A stretch of DNA of 6,103 nucleotides from Muribaculaceae bacterium (GTDB lineage Bacteria > Bacteroidota > Bacteroidia > Bacteroidales > Muribaculaceae), in NCBI GenBank assembly GCA_029052265.1, contig JAIDJJ010000243.1, positions 1-6,103 of the forward strand. Direction: 5' to 3'. Shown in pieces: positions 1 through 4,155 of this stretch. The notes under the pieces are model-generated. The model did no database searches and was not told the origin of the DNA. It worked only from the letters and a program-made list of their open reading frames with translations. Position 1 is the stretch's first letter; each line of letters begins with the position of its first letter. Made by a program: the position numbers and the translations under genes.

Positions 1-510
1 GAGGGAAACATACCAGAATCAGTTAATGATGCTCCAGAATCCACAATAAAAGATGATTCCGAAGACACAAGTTTTTTAACAACAAAATCAGAAAAAGAAC
101 TTAGGGATAAATTGCGTAATAAACTATTATCTCTTTACAACAGTAATAAGGCTGCAAAGCTTAGCGAAGATATCATAGAATCGGAAGCCTATAAGAAACT
201 TCAGGAACTGATAAAGCAGAAACAAATTCTATCATACGAAGATCCTTTTTGGGATGAACTAGAGTATGTAGTGATTAAATCCTCTCCCCAATTTAAGGAG
301 AATCTCAAATTATTAACCCAAAGTCGTCTAACAACTATTGATCTTCATACAGCTTTATTGATAAAATGTCATATACTACCATCTCAGATGGCAGTTTTAC
401 TCAGTAGATCTAAAGGAGCTATTGTTTCTCGCAGAGAATCACTCTGTGTTAAGATTTTTGGAGAACAGAAGGGAACAAAAGTCATCGACGGCATAATACG
501 CTTACTATAA
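1..510 (+). CDS. HTH regulator-like protein, C-terminal part (5' end outside window)
   Basis: The frame is open from base 1 to the TAA at 508-510, giving the last 169 residues of a longer protein; the TTG at 112 is only an internal Leu codon. The first ~35 residues are polar and acidic, like a linker. A charged, helical stretch follows (about residues 38-80), then a compact C-terminal domain. There, residues ~126-148 read as a helix-turn-helix: PSQMAVLL, the turn SRS, then KGAIVSRRESL. The pattern of a Trp-Asp-Glu-Leu segment, then 'LL.K..I.PSQ.A.LL.RSK.AI..RR..L..K.FGE' is a common C-terminus of Bacteroidales regulators, often with an N-terminal membrane or TPR part; that family statement is from memory. 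It resembles LuxR/sigma region 4 HTHs. It probably binds DNA; its target is unknown, though the CCGTAC repeats just downstream are an obvious candidate. Ends 16 bp before the palindrome. Confidence 0.8.
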   Translation, partial: EGNIPESVNDAPESTIKDDSEDTSFLTTKSEKELRDKLRNKLLSLYNSNKAAKLSEDIIESEAYKKLQELIKQKQILSYEDPFWDELEYVVIKSSPQFKENLKLLTQSRLTTIDLHTALLIKCHILPSQMAVLLSRSKGAIVSRRESLCVKIFGEQKGTKVIDGIIRLL

Positions 511-526
511 AACCTTTATCCATAAG

Positions 527-587
527 ATTAAAAGTAGTACGGTATGGGTACGGCAATTTGCCGTACCCATACCGTACTACTTTTAAT
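527..587. repeat. 61-bp near-perfect palindrome with four CCGTAC hexamers; possible terminator or operator
   Basis: Arms 527-556 and 558-587 are perfect 30-bp inverted repeats around one central T at 557. As RNA this would form a stem of about 28 bp with a 5-nt loop. Each arm holds two copies of GTACGG/CCGTAC exactly 11 bp apart (537 and 548 on the left; 561 and 572 on the right). It starts 16 bp after the stop of the HTH gene, so it may terminate that transcript, but no long T-run follows. The 11-bp internal period, about one helical turn, and a third copy near the next promoter also fit a protein-binding site. Which role applies cannot be settled from sequence alone. Confidence 0.9.
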
Positions 588-663
588 TTCCAAATTGCTA
601 ACCATTTATTTATAAGGGAGTTATCTTTTGGCAAGACAGAGCGGAATTTTACAAAACTAAAAT

Positions 664-688
664 CCGTACCATTACCGTACTCATTTTA
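664..688 (+). promoter_or_regulatory. CCGTAC direct repeat (third half-copy of the palindrome), candidate operator
   Basis: CCGTAC occurs at 664-669 and 675-680, again with an 11-bp period, followed by CATTTTA. Aligned without gaps to the right arm of the palindrome (561-585), 21 of 25 positions match, in the same orientation. The site ends 24 bp before the -7 element at 713-720, so it covers the stretch just upstream of and into the -33 region of the promoter for the exported-protein operon. That is a usual place for an activator to bind. The binding protein is unknown; the upstream HTH protein is one candidate, and a LytTR-type regulator, which binds direct repeats about one turn apart, is another. 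Confidence 0.55.
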
Positions 689-712
689 CACCTTTCTATA
701 GACTATTATAGC

Positions 713-720
713 TAATTTTG
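713..720 (+). promoter_or_regulatory. Bacteroidetes -7 element (TAATTTTG) for the exported-protein operon
   Basis: TAATTTTG fits the consensus TAnnTTTG. No good -33 TTTG is seen at the usual 19-20 bp upstream, which fits a promoter needing an activator. Transcription would start near 725, leaving a leader of about 28 nt before the ATG at 753. The position also rules out the GTG at 720 as a start, because it lies inside the promoter. Confidence 0.6.
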
Positions 721-752
721 TGGTAGCTTCAACTAAGCAGAAGCTCATCAAT

Positions 753-1151
753 ATGAAAAGATTTTTTACAATTTCCCTTATCGCTATGCTCATGGCTGGT
801 ATCCTATTCCCCGATTCTATAATGGCTGGGAATAAGACCTCATACACGGCATCCATGCATAAGCAGCCTAAAAGACAAACCGGGCACAATAAAGATCTTG
901 ATGAAGAAGGTCTCCGTATGCCTCCCATGCCAATATCTTGTGTCATCAACAAGACTGATGGAGTAACAATTATTGGAGTACCTGAAGATATAATAAGCTA
1001 TGAAGTCTGGGACATATCTCATGAAGTAAATCTTGGGTCTTTTTCAGAGGAATCAGATTTCATAGATTATTTATTCCTTCAAACAGGAGACTTTCAATTG
1101 AATTTTGAGACCGAAAACTATCATGTTTTCGGATACATTTCTTTAGACTAA
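753..1151 (+). CDS. Small secreted protein, DUF3244-like
   Basis: A 132-aa protein. I chose ATG 753 over the upstream GTG 720 because it puts a standard signal peptide at the very N-terminus (MKRFF, a hydrophobic core to about residue 20, possible cleavage after A25 in SIMA|GN) and because GTG 720 overlaps the -7 promoter element. Residues ~26-54 are polar and probably flexible. The rest looks like a small all-beta domain: MPPMPISCVI, an alternating strand pattern, YEVWD, and a final TGDFQLNF...Y.VFGYISL. This 'GdyqI.f....y.f.G.i' ending resembles DUF3244, a family of unknown function largely confined to Bacteroidetes; the match is from memory of the pattern. It has no lipobox, so it is periplasmic or secreted. 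First gene of a three-gene run, 31 bp before the next. Similar proteins may sit near C10 peptidases, but none is in this window. Confidence 0.75.
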   Translation: MKRFFTISLIAMLMAGILFPDSIMAGNKTSYTASMHKQPKRQTGHNKDLDEEGLRMPPMPISCVINKTDGVTIIGVPEDIISYEVWDISHEVNLGSFSEESDFIDYLFLQTGDFQLNFETENYHVFGYISLD

Positions 1152-1182
1152 CATATTCACCAACATTCATAATACAAACCAA

Positions 1183-1536
1183 ATGAACAGAGCCAAGCAT
1201 TCTATTCTTGCATTACTTATGATGGCCATATTCATGACTTCATGTAATGACAACCTTATGGATATGGAATCAGATATCATCTCTACAAATTCATTAGATC
1301 CAATGACTAGATCCACGTCTGACTCAATCTGTGAGGAAGACGCAACCATACTTGAAGAGACATATGAGTTGAAAAGATTGAAAGAAATATCAGATCAACT
1401 CAAATCATCTAAGAGAAAAGCTGTTGCTGCCACTACGGATGATTTCTTCTATTCAAACATCTTTGCTATCAACGAAATGCCAATAACTGGCAACGTTAGC
1501 CTCTTACACTATAATAGGTCTTTAAAATATGTATAA
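1183..1536 (+). CDS. Small lipoprotein of unknown function, possibly truncated
   Basis: A 117-aa protein with a type II signal peptide: basic MNRAK, hydrophobic residues 8-18, and lipobox MTSC with the lipid-modified Cys at 21. The mature part is acidic at first, then has a charged, probably helical stretch (about residues 52-80, LEETYELKRLKEISDQLKSS), then DDFFYSNIFAINEMPITGNV and a short basic end. I do not recognise the family. The sequence stops soon after what reads like the start of a folded domain (YSNIFAINEMPIT), so the protein may be a shortened version of something longer. No continuation in another frame is apparent; the next gene's start overlaps its last 8 bp. It follows the DUF3244-like gene by 31 bp without its own visible promoter and is likely co-transcribed. 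Expected location: an envelope membrane. Confidence 0.75.
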   Translation: MNRAKHSILALLMMAIFMTSCNDNLMDMESDIISTNSLDPMTRSTSDSICEEDATILEETYELKRLKEISDQLKSSKRKAVAATTDDFFYSNIFAINEMPITGNVSLLHYNRSLKYV

Positions 1537-1927
1537 GCCAATAACTCTCTTAATAATAGCTACACTAGTATTATTTATGTCCAGTTGCGATGATAAAGAA
1601 GAGCCTACTTTGTCTCTATCTCCATCCGATTTAGTTCAGACCACATGGTATGGAACTGAAACCAGTTTTGACAACGATCAGGAAACAGGAACAATAAATT
1701 TTATTCTGGAATTTCTTTCATCGTCAAACGGTACATACATATTTGTAGATGAAAAGGGGGATCCGTATGGAAATGGCAGTTTCAAGTACCAGATTAAAGG
1801 CAAAATTATATCTTTTTCTGGTGCCATTGTTGGAGACTGGACAATCATTGAACGCACTAATCAGCGCATCGTCTTGCAAGCATTTCTACCCCAAAAACAT
1901 ATTATGTCTTTGACAAAGAATAATTAA
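1529..1927 (+). CDS. Small lipoprotein with lipocalin-like beta pattern
   Basis: A 132-aa protein with a clear lipoprotein signal: MYKP, hydrophobic residues 5-17, lipobox MSSC with Cys at 20. It is followed at once by DDKEE; acidic residues right after the Cys are typical of the Bacteroidetes lipoprotein export signal, so a surface location is plausible. From residue ~36 the pattern LVQTTWYGTE, then strands at about 56-63, 68-74, 84-90, 93-99, 103-109 and 113-119 looks like the small lipocalin-like beta-barrels common in Bacteroidales lipoproteins. Ligand and role are unknown; inhibitor-like roles next to proteases are a guess only. Its ATG overlaps the end of the preceding gene by 8 bp (ATGTATAA), which suggests translational coupling and a shared function. 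Last gene of the run. Confidence 0.78.
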   Translation: MYKPITLLIIATLVLFMSSCDDKEEPTLSLSPSDLVQTTWYGTETSFDNDQETGTINFILEFLSSSNGTYIFVDEKGDPYGNGSFKYQIKGKIISFSGAIVGDWTIIERTNQRIVLQAFLPQKHIMSLTKNN

Positions 1928-1995
1928 CCATATTTATTAACCTTTAAAATGAGATAATGAAAAAGTCGGTCTATAAATAGAATCATCAACACTCA

Positions 1996-2022
1996 AATTT
2001 ACCACCCCAACTATGGTAAATT
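1996..2022 (+). repeat. Small perfect hairpin after the lipoprotein operon
   Basis: Arms AATTTACCA (1996-2004) and TGGTAAATT (2014-2022) pair perfectly over 9 bp with a 9-nt loop. It lies 69 bp after the last lipoprotein stop. No T-run follows, so it is a poor intrinsic terminator; it might protect the 3' end of the operon mRNA. The rest of 1928-2163 holds only this, a 7-codon ORF at 1957-1980 and the larger hairpin at 2051-2098. Confidence 0.45.
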
Positions 2023-2050
2023 CAATCTCCTGCAACCATCTTATCCCATT

Positions 2051-2098
2051 GAATTGCGGCTAAAAGTAGGTTTATTTTGTTACTTTTAGCCGCAATTC
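2051..2098. terminator. Strong hairpin between convergent genes, likely two-way terminator
   Basis: Arms 2051-2068 and 2081-2098 are perfect 18-bp inverted repeats (GAATTGCGGCTAAAAGTA and its complement) around a 12-nt loop. On the plus strand it is followed by GATTTTT; on the minus strand the following sequence is less T-rich. It sits 124 bp after the plus-strand lipoprotein gene and 65 bp beyond the end of the minus-strand ATPase gene, the expected place for a shared terminator. The core TAAAAGTA is shared with two other palindromes in the window. Confidence 0.7.
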
Positions 2099-2163
2099 GA
2101 TTTTTGCTATGACATTTCTTATCTCGATATTCAGAAATTCAGGTAAATAAATCCTACTGGATT

Positions 2164-3624
2164 TTATTCTGCAAACAAGTCATCGAGAGACACAAAAGAG
2201 TTTATCTCAAACTTTTGCGGGTTCTGAACTACCCCAGCAGAAGTAATCATAGTCAAATGAACTCCCTTCTTAGGGGCAATTTCCTGCTGGTAACGACCTC
2301 TCCTAAGCCTTAACTTTTGCATATACTCTGGAGTAATTGCAAAAGGTTCTTCTGTAAATTTAATTTCGCATAGGTTAACCAGATTGTCGGCTCTATCTAT
2401 AACCATATCGACCTGCATACCGGGATATTCATCAGTTTTGGGAGCTGCCCATGAGAACTGCTTACAATAAACACCTCCTATTCCCAATGCCCTTTGAATT
2501 TGTGGCAGATGTTGCATACAGACCCTCTCAAAAGCAATTCCTCTCCATGCCTTATGTTCTCCAGAAGCGTGATTAATACTCCAAAAATTGGATTGTTCTT
2601 TCCTGTTTAGAACATATTCATAATAAAATAAAGTATAATTATCTATCAGTTGGAATATGGCACCACGTTTCTGTTTGGTTGGTTGTGAAATCTGTCTTAT
2701 AAACCCACACATGCTAAGATTTTCAAGAATAGTGGTAAGGCTTGCCGACATCCCTATCCCCGAATATTCTGATATTTCTTTCGCTGTCAATCCTTTTTTC
2801 TTGTTTACAAGAGCATTTATCACTGCCTCATATCTCTCCGGGAAAGAAAACATCGATGAAAACAATGCCCTATATTCCATTTTCATTGAAGCTCGTTCTG
2901 AAAAAAACAACCGATCAACGTTCACATACAAACTCAGCGACGGATCAAGCATCTTCCAATAGTGCGGAACTCCACCCAAAATCATATAAGCCTCTGCTAT
3001 CATATATCGAGACCAGCCGAAATTATTAAGCTCACAAAACTCTTCACATTCATGCAAGGAGAAAGGAGCCAACTCTATTTGCCGGGTAACTCTGTTATAC
3101 AGTCCTCCATGATTACGGAATACTTTATTAATCATCCACGATGTAGCACTACCGCATACAACCAATATAATATCATTTGTCCAAGCCGCCCAGTCATTCC
3201 AAAAATGACCTAATGCCTTCAAGAAATCGGACCCCTTAGCATCCATCCATGGGAGTTCGTCAAGGAAAATAATCTTCTTATCACCTTGTTCCGCTTCTAT
3301 CGATTTAGTTTCCAACAATTTTCTCAATAATGAGAACGCATCAAACCAATTTTGTGGTTTTGCACATTTAGACAATCCCTGATTCAGTAAACTCCTATAA
3401 AATTCTCCAAGCTGTTGGCGAGTATTATAGTCCTCCACTCCTGTATAAGAAAAGGCAAACGAATTTTCAAATACCTTCTTCACAAGAAATGTCTTACCAA
3501 TTCGCCGCCGCCCATAAATAGCGATAAATTCTGATTCTTTGGAATGTAAAGCGTTTAGAAGCTCCGCCAGAGGCCTCTTCCTTCCAATTAATGCTGTGGG
3601 AACTCCACTCTTCATATCATTCAT
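2164..3624 (-). CDS. AAA+ ATPase with C-terminal DUF234 (PD-(D/E)XK nuclease-like) region
   Basis: A 486-aa protein of usual length for this family. The N-terminal ATPase (ATPase_2/AAA type) shows Walker A GRRRIGKT (38-45), Walker B IIFLDE (118-123) and a sensor-like segment VVCGSATSWM (155-164), followed by RQIELAPFSLHE. Residues ~262-315 look like a winged helix (TAKEISEYSGIG...LTTILENLSMCGFI). The C-terminal part from ~325 has WRGIAFERV (E366) and QVDMVID...LCEIKF, with D406, E420 and K422 spaced as in PD-(D/E)XK nucleases; this is the DUF234 region. These genes are common, often in several copies, in Bacteroidales and archaea; their job is unknown, with DNA transactions or defence as possibilities. 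It stands alone on the minus strand. Its -7 element lies so close that transcription would begin near the first ATG, so either the mRNA is leaderless or the start is Met4 (codon at 3613-3615). Confidence 0.9.
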   Translation of the reverse strand: MNDMKSGVPTALIGRKRPLAELLNALHSKESEFIAIYGRRRIGKTFLVKKVFENSFAFSYTGVEDYNTRQQLGEFYRSLLNQGLSKCAKPQNWFDAFSLLRKLLETKSIEAEQGDKKIIFLDELPWMDAKGSDFLKALGHFWNDWAAWTNDIILVVCGSATSWMINKVFRNHGGLYNRVTRQIELAPFSLHECEEFCELNNFGWSRYMIAEAYMILGGVPHYWKMLDPSLSLYVNVDRLFFSERASMKMEYRALFSSMFSFPERYEAVINALVNKKKGLTAKEISEYSGIGMSASLTTILENLSMCGFIRQISQPTKQKRGAIFQLIDNYTLFYYEYVLNRKEQSNFWSINHASGEHKAWRGIAFERVCMQHLPQIQRALGIGGVYCKQFSWAAPKTDEYPGMQVDMVIDRADNLVNLCEIKFTEEPFAITPEYMQKLRLRRGRYQQEIAPKKGVHLTMITSAGVVQNPQKFEINSFVSLDDLFAE

Positions 3625-3628
3625 GCTG

Positions 3629-3636
3629 CAAAGTTA
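3629..3636 (-). promoter_or_regulatory. -7 element (TAACTTTG) of the ATPase gene
   Basis: Read on the minus strand, TAACTTTG matches TAnnTTTG and ends 4 nt before the annotated ATG (3624-3622). With the usual spacing the transcript would start at or next to that ATG. The -33 position falls in the left arm of the inverted repeat at 3646-3704 and shows no TTTG. Confidence 0.6.
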
Positions 3637-3645
3637 CATATAATA

Positions 3646-3704
3646 TTCGTCAGATGCTTACTTTTAAACCGTTTTTTTTATCCTAAAAGTAAGCACCTGA
3701 CGAA
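3646..3704. repeat. 21-bp inverted repeat between divergent promoters, candidate shared operator
   Basis: Arms 3646-3666 and 3684-3704 match over 20 of 21 positions (the exception is A3654 against C3696), around a 17-nt T-rich spacer. The repeat lies between the -7 elements of the ATPase gene (9 bp away) and the recombinase remnant (7 bp away), so each arm covers one promoter's -33 region in nearly the same way. A protein binding both arms could control both genes. A recombination site is another possibility, given the adjacent recombinase remnant. It contains TAAAAGTA, the core also found in the palindromes at 527-587 and 2051-2098. Confidence 0.8.
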
Positions 3705-3711
3705 AAAACAC

Positions 3712-3719
3712 TATCTTTG
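3712..3719 (+). promoter_or_regulatory. -7 element (TATCTTTG) of the recombinase remnant
   Basis: TATCTTTG fits TAnnTTTG well and would start transcription near 3724, about 9 nt before the ATG at 3733. There is no TTTG at the -33 position, which lies in the right arm of the inverted repeat. Confidence 0.6.
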
Positions 3720-3732
3720 CAACTAAAAAGCC

Positions 3733-3948
3733 ATGACCATAGGATATGCAAGGGTCTCGACATCCGGACAGAACCTTGACGGACAGCGCGACAGTCTCCG
3801 GCAAGCCGGATGCGAAAGGATGTACAGCGAGAAAGTATCAGGAACTCACCACCACACCGCATGGCAACCTGCTCTTCACAATCTTCGCCTGCCTATCCCG
3901 GTTCGAGAGAGACCTCATCGTTTCATCAAACTGATTGAGGGAAAATGA
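3733..3948 (+). pseudogene. Serine recombinase (resolvase/invertase) remnant, internally deleted and frameshifted
   Basis: The first 38 residues are a clear serine-recombinase N-terminus: MTIGYARVST with the catalytic Ser9, then QNLDGQRDSLRQAGCERMY and EKVSGT. Family members continue for another 60 or so residues of catalytic domain before a conserved TTTPTG motif. Here that part is missing: right after SGT, at about 3845, the next frame reads LTTTPHGNLLFTIFACLSRF then ERDLI, the usual TTTPtG..(F/V).IF..L..FERdLI segment. After ERDLIV this frame ends quickly in a stop (3932-3934), so the C-terminal HTH is lost too. The original frame runs on to 3948 with unrelated sequence. An intact relative is about 185-200 aa; this cannot make an active enzyme. 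The promoter and start codon look intact, so decay may be recent. It may mark a former mobile element or inversion system. Confidence 0.85.
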
Positions 3949-4040
3949 GCGATTTCTCCATGGGGAATAAAGTATGTATGATTGAGTGGGAAAAATGACC
4001 TGTGAAGAGACCGATAAATGTGCATGTTGTTAAAAAGTTG

Positions 4041-4048
4041 TATCTTTG
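4041..4048 (+). promoter_or_regulatory. -7 element (TATCTTTG) of the ABC-F gene
   Basis: TATCTTTG fits TAnnTTTG. Transcription would start near 4053, giving a leader of about 100 nt before the ABC-F ATG at 4156. The -33 position has no clear TTTG. The 92 bp between the recombinase remnant and this element show nothing else I can name. Confidence 0.6.
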
Positions 4049-4051
4049 CAT

Positions 4052-4092
4052 CGGATTCGGAAATATATCGTATCTGATTATTTCCGTATCCG
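4052..4092 (+). promoter_or_regulatory. Hairpin at the 5' end of the ABC-F leader
   Basis: Arms 4052-4065 and 4079-4092 pair over 13 of 14 positions (one T-T mismatch, 4057/4087) with a 13-nt loop. It would form at the very 5' end of the predicted transcript and ends 7 nt before a small ORF. It could stabilise the mRNA, or be part of an attenuation device, or be a DNA operator at the transcription start. No second, competing hairpin with a T-run is obvious. Confidence 0.5.
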
Positions 4093-4099
4093 CGTTATT

Positions 4100-4153
4100 A
4101 TGACTCAATTTCCGCAGGCGAAAGCAAGTATGCGTAATTTAAATGTTTTATAA
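4100..4153 (+). CDS. Possible 17-aa leader peptide of the ABC-F gene
   Basis: ATG at 4100 opens a 17-codon ORF (MTQFPQAKASMRNLNVL) whose TAA ends 2 nt before the ABC-F start codon. It lies wholly in the predicted leader, after the hairpin at 4052-4092. Leader peptides that sense ribosome stalling are known upstream of antibiotic-resistance ABC-F genes in Gram-positive bacteria. Here, the short spacing would also permit simple translational coupling. An ORF this small can arise by chance, and no stalling motif is recognised. Confidence 0.3.
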   Translation: MTQFPQAKASMRNLNVL

Positions 4154-4155
4154 GT

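Noticed and set aside
112..510. TTG 112 as the start of the first gene
   Set aside because: The frame is open back to base 1 with no stop, so the gene begins outside the window.
720..752. GTG 720 as start of the secreted protein gene
   Set aside because: It overlaps the -7 element TAATTTTG and would place a charged stretch before the signal peptide; ATG 753 fits better.
3646..3704. Invertible promoter (phase-variation switch)
   Set aside because: The arms are only 17 bp apart with no promoter between them, so there is no segment worth inverting.
3932..3948. FIKLIEGK at the end of the recombinase remnant as a displaced piece of the recombinase catalytic domain
   Set aside because: It faintly resembles the helix after the GRS motif, but is too short to separate from chance.
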